From positions 1 through 34,916 of the forward strand of contig CAMOYX010000004.1 of the NCBI GenBank assembly GCA_946630615.1: DNA of 34,916 nt, in the 5' to 3' direction. Position 1 is the stretch's first letter. Each line of letters starts with the position of its first letter. The DNA is from an uncultured Mycoplasmatota bacterium (GTDB lineage: Bacteria > Bacillota_I > Bacilli_A > RF39 > UBA660). Positions 1-8,200 of this stretch are shown here, piece by piece. A model generated the notes under the pieces. That model saw nothing but the letters and a program-made list of their open reading frames with translations, made no database searches and had not been told where the DNA came from. Position numbers and translations under genes: made by a program.

Positions 1-8
1 AAATAAAC

Positions 9-37
9 TTTACTTGTTAAGTTAAAAATTCTATAAT
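9..37 (+). promoter_or_regulatory. Promoter of the NifU-like gene
   Basis: The -35 box TTTACT (9-14) and the perfect -10 box TATAAT (32-37) are 17 bases apart. A strong ribosome site, AGGAGG (50-55), lies 7 bases before the ATG at 63. Confidence 0.6.
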
Positions 38-62
38 TAATAAACAAAAAGGAGGTTACTAT

Positions 63-302
63 ATGACTCAAACTGATATTGAAGCAAAGATTAAAGAAGA
101 AATTGAAGATGTTAGACCTTTCCTAAATATGGATGGTGGAGATATAGAATTTATTAAATATGACAATGGTATAGTATACGTTAAATTAACAGGTGCGTGT
201 GCAACATGTAATATTCAAGATGTAACACTTAAAAATAATATAGAAGAATACCTAAAAGGAGAAATACCTGAAATAAAAGAAGTAGTAAACGTAGATTTAT
301 AA
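63..302 (+). CDS. NifU C-terminal-domain Fe-S scaffold/carrier protein
   Basis: This 79-residue protein is essentially a stand-alone NifU C-terminal domain, the small thioredoxin-like fold that carries a labile Fe-S cluster and passes it to apo-proteins in the cytoplasm. It shows the family pattern: N-terminal helix, the LNMDGGDIEF segment (21-30), then the cluster-binding Cys46-x-x-Cys49 in TGACATC. The length is normal for single-domain Nfu proteins. The ATG at 63 follows AGGAGG with 7-base spacing and a good promoter. It is the only plus-strand gene in the left part of the window, and it ends at a hairpin shared with the convergent neighbour. No isc or suf genes are visible, so its donor is probably encoded elsewhere. 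Confidence 0.92.
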   Translation: MTQTDIEAKIKEEIEDVRPFLNMDGGDIEFIKYDNGIVYVKLTGACATCNIQDVTLKNNIEEYLKGEIPEIKEVVNVDL

Positions 303-303
303 A

Positions 304-328
304 AAGAGTACTTTTAAAAAGTACTCTT
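304..328. terminator. Bidirectional terminator between convergent genes
   Basis: Arms AAGAGTACTTT (304-314) and AAAGTACTCTT (318-328) form a perfect 11-base-pair stem with a 3-base loop. It lies just after the NifU-like stop codon and overlaps the stop codon of the convergent gene (327-329). Confidence 0.75.
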
Positions 329-1523
329 ATTTATTTGCTATTTCATTTAATAATCTCATTTTTTCAATCATTAAATCATTTATTTGTTTATCTAATTCTC
401 TAATTCTATCTTCATTTGAATCACTAACAGGACTAACTTCATTAATTAAATCTTCAGTAGTAACGTTAGTTTCAATTGGAGGAACAGTATTAAGAGGTTC
501 CATATCTAATGGATTAGTATTAACTGGTTCTTCTACTACAGGTGCTACACCTAAATCAAACACTGAAGCATCGTTATTTCCATCATCTTGAATTAAGAAA
601 TTATCATTTGTAACATTGGCTTCACTACCTACTCCACCAACTACTGGAATATCAGTAACAGGTTGATTTAAATCAATTTGAGGTGTTTCACTTATAGTAT
701 TCTCATCTAATTGAGGAGTATCAAATAAAGGAGCATCCATTGGAGCAGCAACTGGTTCATTAATAGCAGGAGTAACTGGAAGAGCATCACCTACTTCAGG
801 CGCTACAAGATCCATTGCAGGAGCACCTTGATCACTAATTACAGGAGTATCAGCAACAACTCGTGCTACTGAAGCATTTAAAACTGGTTCATTAATTATT
901 GGAGTAGCTGGTACTTCCTGAGCTTCAGGCATAACTGAATCACTTACAGCAGGAGCCACTGGATTAATTAAATTAATATTATTATTTACTGGATTAGTAA
1001 TAGCTTCAGGAGGAATCTCTGGTGCAGGTGCAAGTGCTATATCGTTAGCAAGAGGCTCAGCTACTTCACTAATTTCATTTGGATTAGCAACTACGTTACT
1101 TTGATTATTTATAGTTTCTAATTTAGCATTAAAATGATTTTCTAATGATGCAACTTGAGTTTCAGTTAAAGCAAGTAATTTACCTTCATTAACATTAGCC
1201 ATAAAAGTATTACCTTCTACTGATACTAAATATGTTGTTTCATTTCCATCTGGAGTCATTTTGAAATTATTCTTAATAATATCAGTTATAACTCCCTTTG
1301 TTTCTTTCCATGAAGCATCATCAATAATTGGTTGATATAAACCATCTTTTTGATAATAGAATTCTAATACTTTATTTCCATTATTAAATTCATTTTTATC
1401 AATTACCATTACTGGTAAATTTTTAATATTTGGGTGTAAATCATCTATAGATTTAAAGTGTGCTATTAAAGCTTTTTCACTTGTTTCACCATTTGCATAA
1501 TTAAAAGTAACTTTTTCTTTCAT
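327..1523 (-). CDS. Hypothetical protein with Pro/Ala-rich linker and C-terminal coiled coil
   Basis: About 398 residues, function not recognised. It has no signal peptide or membrane segment, so it is probably cytoplasmic. Three parts are visible: an N-terminal globular part (about residues 1-135, mixed alpha/beta, ending near a LALTETQVASLENHF helix), a long low-complexity linker rich in Pro, Ala, Val and Asn (about 140-365, with many PV, AP and EP pairs), and a charged C-terminal helix (DRIRELDKQINDL...) with coiled-coil heptads. A TTG two codons upstream (1529) is open, but AGAGGG lies only 1 base from it and 7 bases from the ATG at 1523, so I chose the ATG. The promoter at 1549-1577 is close to consensus. 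It might be a scaffold, with the linker spacing two interaction modules. That is inference. Confidence 0.8.
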   Translation of the reverse strand: MKEKVTFNYANGETSEKALIAHFKSIDDLHPNIKNLPVMVIDKNEFNNGNKVLEFYYQKDGLYQPIIDDASWKETKGVITDIIKNNFKMTPDGNETTYLVSVEGNTFMANVNEGKLLALTETQVASLENHFNAKLETINNQSNVVANPNEISEVAEPLANDIALAPAPEIPPEAITNPVNNNINLINPVAPAVSDSVMPEAQEVPATPIINEPVLNASVARVVADTPVISDQGAPAMDLVAPEVGDALPVTPAINEPVAAPMDAPLFDTPQLDENTISETPQIDLNQPVTDIPVVGGVGSEANVTNDNFLIQDDGNNDASVFDLGVAPVVEEPVNTNPLDMEPLNTVPPIETNVTTEDLINEVSPVSDSNEDRIRELDKQINDLMIEKMRLLNEIANK

Positions 1524-1548
1524 TGCCAATCCCTCTTATTCTAAGAAG

Positions 1549-1577
1549 ATTATAGCAAAAAGAATTTTAATATTCAA
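1549..1577 (-). promoter_or_regulatory. Promoter of the Pro/Ala-rich protein gene
   Basis: On the minus strand, TTGAAT (1572-1577) and TATAAT (1549-1554) are separated by exactly 17 bases. This is among the best promoters in the window. The leader is about 20 bases and contains AAGAGGG. Confidence 0.7.
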
Positions 1578-1597
1578 TTATTAAATAAATAATAAAA

Positions 1598-1624
1598 AAA
1601 CTATAAAGATTATCTTTATAGTTT
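1598..1624 (-). terminator. Terminator of the 1623-2138 gene
   Basis: Perfect 12-base-pair arms (1598-1609 and 1613-1624) have a 3-base loop, followed on the minus strand by a run of seven Ts. The stop codon (1623-1625) sits at the base of the 5' arm. Confidence 0.75.
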
Positions 1625-2138
1625 AATAAATATAAACATTATTAATGTCAATTCCCATTTCATTAATAATATCGTAACTAATTGTTTTATTTATATTATC
1701 TTTTGTATATATTCCAAAAGGAATAAATGTATATTGATCTTCTATACTACCATTACCTAATAAAAAGTAATAATATTCAGTATTCTCATTTCTATATAAA
1801 TCACTCAATAAATATTCAGTATTATCATAATAAACATAAATGTTATTATAATTATCAATACTATCCTTATTAACTCTTAAAACAATACTATAAGGTTGAG
1901 ATGCAACTGTAGCATTAATAACTTCTATATTAATAATATCTTTATTATTTAAATTATAATTAGTAGTATCTTCTTCTTTATAAACAACAGCATAACTCTT
2001 ATTAGTTTCAGCTCTTGTTATAGCAAATAAATCATTATTAAAAGCTGCACTAAATACAAAGAAACTAGCAATATCTAATAGAATATAAAATATAATCTCT
2101 TTTACATACTTAGCCTGTAATAAGTAAACACTTTTCAT
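1623..2138 (-). CDS. Small membrane-anchored protein of unknown function
   Basis: 171 residues, family not recognised. A basic N-terminus (MKSVYLLQAKYVKE) is followed by one hydrophobic segment (about residues 15-33) and a Tyr/Asn-rich hydrophilic domain with beta-strand character, as expected for a single-pass protein with an extracytoplasmic domain. An in-frame ATG 11 codons upstream (2171) lies upstream of the predicted transcription start near 2167. The ATG at 2138 has AAGGGGG 9 bases upstream, so I chose it. The gene has its own promoter inside the 3' end of the neighbouring gene and its own terminator. The next gene upstream (2186-2707) has the same size and design, so the two may be distant relatives or partners. 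Confidence 0.75.
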   Translation of the reverse strand: MKSVYLLQAKYVKEIIFYILLDIASFFVFSAAFNNDLFAITRAETNKSYAVVYKEEDTTNYNLNNKDIINIEVINATVASQPYSIVLRVNKDSIDNYNNIYVYYDNTEYLLSDLYRNENTEYYYFLLGNGSIEDQYTFIPFGIYTKDNINKTISYDIINEMGIDINNVYIY

Positions 2139-2173
2139 ACGCACAAACCCCCTTTTTGTGTGTAATTGCACTT

Positions 2174-2202
2174 ATAATAGCATATTTAGTGCGTTAATTC
2201 AA
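2174..2202 (-). promoter_or_regulatory. Promoter inside the 3' end of the upstream gene
   Basis: On the minus strand, TTGAAT (2197-2202) and TATTAT (2174-2179) have a 17-base spacer. The -35 box lies within the coding sequence of the 2186-2707 gene. I saw no terminator between the two genes, so the downstream gene may also receive read-through. Confidence 0.6.
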
Positions 2203-2707
2203 GATATTTAAGTGTTTCCTTTAAATGTAGCTCTCCATACTCCTTATTAGTCATTAAACCATCATCAAAGTCATGTCTTTCTGTATCATCATCCAATAAA
2301 TAATATAAAATTCTTACAAAATCCTCTAAATAAAAAAAATAATCATTAGAACCTTTATCACTATTTAAATATTTAACATATACATTTATATCATTAGTAT
2401 AACTATTATCTAAATTTTTCTTAATAGACTTATATGTAGCATTACCTTCCTCATCATAATATGTTAATTGTAAATAACACTTATAATTATCTAAGTTAAT
2501 AACACCTTGATATTTTATATTATCACTTGCCACAAGTATTGGATCTATTTCATAATAGTTACCATTCTTTAAACTACTCGCATAAAAATTATCATATATT
2601 CTTGCATCATAAAAGAAATACTTTAAATCAATAAATAAAGTATATATTAGAAATATAAAAATAAATACTAGTAACACTCTAATAGTAACTAATCTTTTAT
2701 GATTCAT
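2186..2707 (-). CDS. Small membrane-anchored protein of unknown function
   Basis: 173 residues, family not recognised. One strong N-terminal hydrophobic segment (about residues 8-26, VLLVFIFIFLIYTLF) is followed by a hydrophilic domain rich in Tyr, Asp and Asn. This suggests an uncleaved anchor with the bulk outside the membrane. The domain contains a DNYKCYLQLTYYDEEGNATY strand-turn-strand stretch with a single Cys. The ATG at 2707 is preceded by AAAAGGG at 6 bases. A TATAAT at 2731-2736, just downstream of the previous gene's terminator, is a plausible -10 box, though no good -35 box is visible. Its neighbour at 1623-2138 has the same architecture. Confidence 0.78.
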   Translation of the reverse strand: MNHKRLVTIRVLLVFIFIFLIYTLFIDLKYFFYDARIYDNFYASSLKNGNYYEIDPILVASDNIKYQGVINLDNYKCYLQLTYYDEEGNATYKSIKKNLDNSYTNDINVYVKYLNSDKGSNDYFFYLEDFVRILYYLLDDDTERHDFDDGLMTNKEYGELHLKETLKYLELTH

Positions 2708-2741
2708 ACTAATCCCTTTTCTTAGTTTTAATTATATAAAA

Positions 2742-2768
2742 AATATAGACTATTTTATAGTCTATATT
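2742..2768 (-). terminator. Terminator overlapping the end of the 2755 gene
   Basis: Arms of 11 base pairs (2742-2752 and 2758-2768) have a 5-base loop and a minus-strand T run. The 5' arm encodes the last residues of the protein and the stop codon (2755-2757) lies in the loop. Confidence 0.72.
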
Positions 2769-3480
2769 CTAAAGTTTTAGTAACAATATGATCAATTTCT
2801 TTATTTACAATATCAAAATCAATATCTTTAGATTTATTATTAATTCTATAGTACATGCAACTATATAAATAATCACCTAAAGCTTCAGCTATATCCACTT
2901 CTCCAAATCCTGCACTAACATAAGCTTTTTTTAAACTAATACTAAATTGCTTCATTACTTCAGGAACTAAATAAACTTCATCCGATCTATTTGGAAAAGC
3001 TACAACACTTGTAAAAAAGTCCTCATATGAAGCTAAAGCATCAGCAAAAAGATACATATTATGTATATAATCCTTAGTTAAAAGATACCTATCTGCAGGC
3101 ACATCTAATCTATTAAAACATGTAGTAATATACTCTCTTACTTTCTCTACATATTCAGCTTTCGCATAAACTCCTAAAATAAATTTATATTGATCTAAAC
3201 TATAATCTAACGTACTATTTACCATTGGTACTAAAATAGGTACTTCAATATACTTATATTCGCTACCCTTCATTTTGCTAAAGATAGGAGCAAATTCTTC
3301 CAAGCACTTCTTTCTTGGTAAGAATTGAGCTCTAACAACATTTTCCTTTTGTTCATCTAGAAGCTTAATCTTATTCTCTTGCTCTTCAGTAAGTTTTTTA
3401 CCACTAGCATCTTTATAAACTTTGTCAATTTCCCCACTTATCCCACATGAAATATTGTCTATAATTTTATCGTATGACAT
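2755..3480 (-). CDS. Cytoplasmic hypothetical protein
   Basis: 241 residues, no family recognised. There is no signal peptide or membrane segment. The N-terminal third is charged and probably helical (about residues 15-60, KKLTEEQENKIKLLDEQKENV). A mixed alpha/beta region (about 70-120) and an aromatic-rich helical C-terminal half follow. The ATG at 3480 has GGAGG 7 bases upstream, and a TTGTAT/TATAAT promoter lies just before it. It is transcribed alone, between the terminators of its neighbours. I can assign no activity. Confidence 0.8.
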   Translation of the reverse strand: MSYDKIIDNISCGISGEIDKVYKDASGKKLTEEQENKIKLLDEQKENVVRAQFLPRKKCLEEFAPIFSKMKGSEYKYIEVPILVPMVNSTLDYSLDQYKFILGVYAKAEYVEKVREYITTCFNRLDVPADRYLLTKDYIHNMYLFADALASYEDFFTSVVAFPNRSDEVYLVPEVMKQFSISLKKAYVSAGFGEVDIAEALGDYLYSCMYYRINNKSKDIDFDIVNKEIDHIVTKTLEYRL

Positions 3481-3500
3481 TTCCTATCCTCCATAACTAT

Positions 3501-3528
3501 ATTATAAAGGATATTTAAGAAAATACAA
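3501..3528 (-). promoter_or_regulatory. Promoter of the 2755-3480 gene
   Basis: On the minus strand, TTGTAT (3523-3528) and TATAAT (3501-3506) have a 16-base spacer. They lie between the terminator of the upstream gene and the ribosome site GGAGG. Confidence 0.55.
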
Positions 3529-3530
3529 AG

Positions 3531-3550
3531 AAAAAAGATGCTACATCTTT
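3531..3550 (-). terminator. Terminator of the glycosidase operon
   Basis: Arms AAAGATG (3534-3540) and CATCTTT (3544-3550) flank a 3-base loop that is the TAG stop codon itself. A T run follows on the minus strand (3531-3536). Confidence 0.65.
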
Positions 3551-4458
3551 AATCTATAATTAGCATCTTTTACTTCTCTACTCTTCCATTCATGCCAGTC
3601 ATCATTATAATTTCTTGCATAAAATAATGTATTTAAATATCTACTACATAAATCTAGATATTTTCTTTTAATATCTTGTACAGGCATTTCCTTAGTGTAA
3701 CCCATTCCACCTTTAGATGGAGGATCAGATAAATATGTATCATGTGTTTCTGCAAATTTAACTAATCTATCATTGCTTGAACCATTAGAATCAGTTAAAA
3801 CATGCATATATTCTGCATATTTATCTATAAAGTATTGTGGGTAATTTAATACCTCTCCATATATAAACTTATTTGGATATCTATCTCTTAATATAGAGAA
3901 GAAGTCACACGACTCATTAGGTAGAGCAATAGACTTAGCAGCATCTAGTCTAAAACCATCTACTCCTAGTTCTACCATCCTATCCATCATTCTAAATATT
4001 TTTTCTTTAACTAAATAATTACTTTGATTTAAACTTGGAAGTCCTCCAATAGACTTAGTAATAACTTGATTTCTATCGTTCCAATCTGTAATAGGGCTTC
4101 TCTCTTTCCAAGCACCTTCTTGATATACTAAATCTTTGTCATCTTTTAGATTAGGCATTAAAGATCCATCATCAGCACCAGCTAAATGATTAATTACAAC
4201 ATCTACATAAACTTGTAATCCTACACTATGTGCTCTATCACATAGTCTTCTTAAACTATCTTCGTTACCTATTCTATTACCAATATTAAAACCTATTGGT
4301 TGATAAAGCATCCACCACTCACCACTATCTTCATTCTTTGTAGTTTGAAGTGGAGCAGTTTGAATTGAATCAAATCCTTGATCCCTAATTAATTCTACAT
4401 TATCTGCAATAAAATCTAGGCTAGCGACATGTAAATTTAAAATCCTATTTGGTTTCAT
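3541..4458 (-). CDS. GH13 alpha-amylase-family glycosidase, short form lacking the C-terminal domain
   Basis: 305 residues, an alpha-amylase-family TIM barrel acting on alpha-glucans. All four GH13 signature regions are present: DVVINH (86-91), GFRLD with nucleophile Asp172, GEV with acid/base Glu202, and ETHD with Asp240 (usually NHD). The catalytic triad is therefore intact. There is no signal peptide, so it is probably cytoplasmic. Bacterial alpha-amylases usually reach 450-500 residues. Here the protein stops after the last barrel strands (LFYARNYND...), and the C-terminal beta-sandwich is absent. The terminator starts inside the last codons, so no lost remnant lies downstream. The ATG at 4458 overlaps the 65-residue upstream gene by 14 bases, so the two are translated as a pair. 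The substrate could be glycogen or maltodextrin, but this is not determined. Confidence 0.85.
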   Translation of the reverse strand: MKPNRILNLHVASLDFIADNVELIRDQGFDSIQTAPLQTTKNEDSGEWWMLYQPIGFNIGNRIGNEDSLRRLCDRAHSVGLQVYVDVVINHLAGADDGSLMPNLKDDKDLVYQEGAWKERSPITDWNDRNQVITKSIGGLPSLNQSNYLVKEKIFRMMDRMVELGVDGFRLDAAKSIALPNESCDFFSILRDRYPNKFIYGEVLNYPQYFIDKYAEYMHVLTDSNGSSNDRLVKFAETHDTYLSDPPSKGGMGYTKEMPVQDIKRKYLDLCSRYLNTLFYARNYNDDWHEWKSREVKDANYRLKM

Positions 4459-4642
4459 TTATTATAGTTTCTATCCTCTCTTTCTTTAAAATAGCTTCTC
4501 TTAATATAGCTATTTTATCTTCTACGTTATAACAATTCAGTATGAGGTCGACATCATCTAAAGGAAATAATAAAAAATAATCAACTTTTAATGAGTCGTA
4601 CTCATTTAATAGTAAATTGTTATTAAAACTCACTTTAAGCAT
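4445..4642 (-). CDS. 65-residue protein coupled to the glycosidase
   Basis: Function not recognised. It is a small acidic-to-neutral protein with a hydrophobic middle (DYFLLFPLDDVDLIL) that is too polar to be a clear membrane segment, followed by a charged helix (ILREAILKKERIETI). The ATG at 4642 has AAGGAGG at 5 bases and an extended -10 promoter just upstream. It overlaps the glycosidase start by 14 bases. The overlap and the good ribosome site make it a real gene rather than a chance frame. It could be a small regulator or subunit of the glycosidase. That is inference from position alone. Confidence 0.7.
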   Translation of the reverse strand: MLKVSFNNNLLLNEYDSLKVDYFLLFPLDDVDLILNCYNVEDKIAILREAILKKERIETIINETK

Positions 4643-4660
4643 CCTATCCTCCTTGACCTA

Positions 4661-4669
4661 ATTATAACA
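4661..4669 (-). promoter_or_regulatory. Extended -10 promoter of the glycosidase operon
   Basis: The minus strand reads TGTTATAAT, a consensus extended -10 element (TGnTATAAT). It begins just past the terminator of the preceding operon. No good -35 box is seen at 17 bases. TTGCAT is present at 15. Confidence 0.55.
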
Positions 4670-4676
4670 TAAAAAA

Positions 4677-4699
4677 AAGTAATGCAATATGCATTACTT
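4677..4699 (-). terminator. Terminator of the Ig-protein operon
   Basis: Arms AAGTAATGC (4677-4685) and GCATTACTT (4691-4699) have a 5-base loop, followed on the minus strand by eight Ts. The TAA stop codon (4694-4696) lies within the 5' arm. Confidence 0.75.
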
Positions 4700-5218
4700 A
4701 ATTATTATCTTTCCATGAAATTCATTATTATTATCGTCTGTTGTCCCTTCTATCTTCCATAGTCTAAGATTATAGGCTTTATTTTCATTTGGCTTAATAA
4801 AGTCACTAAGAAGTAATATACTATCATCTTCTTCACTTACTTTATCTCTTTCACTTAATAATAAGCTTGTTTCACTATTTATCTTACTTTTAATACTATC
4901 TAAAGAAATAGTACTATTTTCTAAAGTATCAATTAAAATACTATAACTTTCTACACTACTACATGTATTTAAAATACTAAAGCTAATTGGCTTTTGATTA
5001 GATCCTTCTAAATCAGTTAAAGGTAAACTATTAATCATGTTAATAGTATTACTACTAGAAAGAAAACTAACCTTAAAACATCCACTTTTAATTGTAGTTA
5101 AATTCTTATTATTAATTCTAGTATCATATACTGAATAAAACACAGCTAATATAGTTAATAATAAGATTAATACTAGTAAAACTATCAGTACTTTACCTTT
5201 TGCTGTTCTAGCATCCAC
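4694..5218 (-). CDS. Membrane-anchored protein with the two-cysteine (GC...NTC) domain
   Basis: 174 residues with a GTG start at 5218, preceded by AAGGTGG at 8 bases; no better start exists. A short N-terminal tail is followed by a hydrophobic segment (about residues 9-30) and a single exported domain. The domain begins SGC (Cys47) and continues to NTC (Cys86), then SYSILIDTLENSTISLDSIK. The same block, with matching cysteines and the V/IN-Y-x-V/I-x-x-E/D-x-LE-x-S/T-T-hydrophobic-x-S pattern, occurs in both BspA-type proteins (26100-28418, 28510-30339). This points to a common surface module, perhaps with a disulfide. The gene follows the 1252-residue Ig-repeat protein after 27 bases, in one operon. 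Relationship to TasA/CalY-type subunits is likely but distant. Confidence 0.75.
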   Translation of the reverse strand: MDARTAKGKVLIVLLVLILLLTILAVFYSVYDTRINNKNLTTIKSGCFKVSFLSSSNTINMINSLPLTDLEGSNQKPISFSILNTCSSVESYSILIDTLENSTISLDSIKSKINSETSLLLSERDKVSEEDDSILLLSDFIKPNENKAYNLRLWKIEGTTDDNNNEFHGKIIIK

Positions 5219-5245
5219 TACTTACACCACCTTACATTAAGTATA

Positions 5246-8200
5246 TCATATATTAAATTCAAAAGGACTATTAGAAATACTACTATTGCCTACACTATCT
5301 ACTCCCATGATATATAATTCATAGTTTCCTTCTTCTAAATTGCTAATCTCTGTTGTACTAATTAAATAATTATTTTCTTCTAATACATTATTATCATTAT
5401 CAACTTTTCTTAAAATATAGCTATAAGTTGCACCTTCTTCAAATAAATTATTATCTACTTCTTCTAAAACTAAACTATTATTAGAAATAGAAGCTACAGG
5501 ATTAATAACTAAAGGCGCAACTTTATCTATATTACTAATAGTAATTGAATATACATTACTATAATTTACACCATCACTTACTTTAAAACTATATGTGCCA
5601 TTTTCTAAGATAGTAATAAAGTAATTACCTTCACTTACTTCTAAATTACTAATTAAACTTAGTGCATTACCATCATATGAATAAATAGTAAAACTACTAT
5701 CAATATTACCTAAAGAAAGTAATATATCTTCATTAGTAAGAAAAGAATTACTAACTGTAAGATTTAGACTTGGTAAATCTAAAGTTGTAATATTTTCTTC
5801 TCCATCCAATACATTTAATGCTTCATCAGTTATCTTATAAACTAATTTATAAGTTGTATTATTAGTTAAGTTATCTACTTCTATGCTATTAGAATCTGAA
5901 GTAGCTACTACTTCATCACCTAATTTTAATTCTAAATCATACACTAAATTACTACTCTTATTATCCACTGCATCTATTAAAGCTTTAATAGATTTAGTAG
6001 TTACTTCTTTACTAATATTATTTAAAGTAGGTTTAGTTTTATCAATATTATCTACATTAACTACTGTTACATCACTAAATAAATACTTATTATCTACTAC
6101 TTCATAGTTTCTAAAGTAATAAGTTTTATTACTTGTAAGAGTAATACTATTAAATAAAGTAGCATCCCCATTCTTTATATTAGTAGAAGAAACATCTTCT
6201 TCACTCTCGCCATATACAGTAGTAAAACTATCTTCTTCTTTAGTTAATATAACATTTTCTTTAGTAAGACTAGTTATACTCTTATTTATAACTGGACTAG
6301 TAACATTAGTAGTACTTACATTTACAGTTTCTATAGTCTTATTACCCGCAATATCTTTTGCTTTAATATAAATTGTATAATTAGTATTTGCTTCTAAATT
6401 ACTAATTTCATTTGAATTACTAAAATTTACATTATCTAAAGAATATGAATAAGTAACTTCTTCATTAGCAAGAGGATGTATGACTATCTTAGTAGTAAAG
6501 CTTGTTGTATTAATACTTGTTATAACTGGACTTTCTTTATCAATCTTAGTTACTTTAATTAATACTTCATCACTTCTATTCACTCCATCAAAGAATACAT
6601 ATTTTTCTTCATGGTTAGTACTAAATACTATTTCACTAACTTCTTCATAACCATTATCTAATACTTTTTGTAATACTAAATCAGAAGTTTTATTAGTAAC
6701 ACTAATATTAATATCTTTATTAGTTATTACTTGGTTATCATCATTATAATTAAATGTAGGTGAAATAGGTTTTAATATTTCTACTTCTCCCTCTAACACG
6801 CATTGATTACCTGCTTTATCAGTAGCTTTAATTTTATAAGTATGAATTCCTGTTAATAAGTTATCAAATGTATTATTAGAAGTGTAATCATTATCATCTA
6901 TCATAAATTCTAAAGTAATATTATCAATACTTTCTTTATCAGTTACAATTGGATTAAATGAAACTTTTCTAGTAGTTTTAGAAATAAGAGGATTAGTTAT
7001 AACTGGTGCTTCATTATCATAATTACTAATAGTTATTTTTAGTTCATTTGAATAGTTTACTCCATCATAGTATTTAAATATATATGTTTTATTTTCATTA
7101 TTATGATATTTAATACTTTCTAAAGCATTCTTATTAATAGCTGTATAATCACTATTATCATATGAATAAACTAAATTCATATCTTGATTATTACCATCTT
7201 CACCATCTATTAAAATAAATGAAATATCTTCTTTAGTATAAGAATAATTATTTAGTTTTATATTAGGTATAGGCATTTCTAAAGTTTTATATACTTTTTC
7301 TACTTTAGTTACATTACCTACTTCATCAATAGACTTAATAGTTACTTTATATTCTTTATTAGCTACTAAATTATTAAATGATGAATCACTTTGATATTCC
7401 CCATCATCTAATTTATATAAAGTATTAACACTACTACCTGAAATATAATCACTAGATGGTTTATCAATACTTTCTACATCTAATACTATCTTCTTAGTAG
7501 TAATTTCTTCACTCTTTATTGTAACTACAGGTCCTAATTTATCTATATTACTTACTTTAATAGAATATGGAATTAAAGATGTATTTACTCCATCAGATAA
7601 ACTTATTTCATATTCCCCATTCTTTACTATATTTATTTTTTTACTATTAACTTTTACACCATTAACTAGAATATCAAATTCACCTTTATTTAATACTTCT
7701 AAGACAATATCATCTTTAGTAATACTATCTTTATAATTATTAGAAACATTAACTACAGGTGTATTAACTGCTTTTAAGCTAACATTATCAATTTCTTCTT
7801 TACTAATATTACCAGCTTCATCTATAATCTCTACACTCGCTTTATAAGGTGTATTACTATACTTAACATTATCAAATACTCCATCATTATTAGTAATACC
7901 ATTCATAGTATATTTATAAATAAGATTATCAGATTTAGTGTAGTTATCTACTCCCTTACTAGTTAATACTACTTTCTTTGTAGTTACTTCACTTACACTT
8001 AAGTTACTAGTAATAATTGGACTAGTCTTATCTATATTACTTACTGTATAACTTACTTCATCCGAATAATTAACTCCATCACTTAATTTAAAAGTACATG
8101 TATTATTCTCTTTTAATAAAGTATCTTTACTAGATTTAACATAACTAGAATTATTACATTTAATATATAAATCTAAATTACCTTTATTTACTACACTTAA

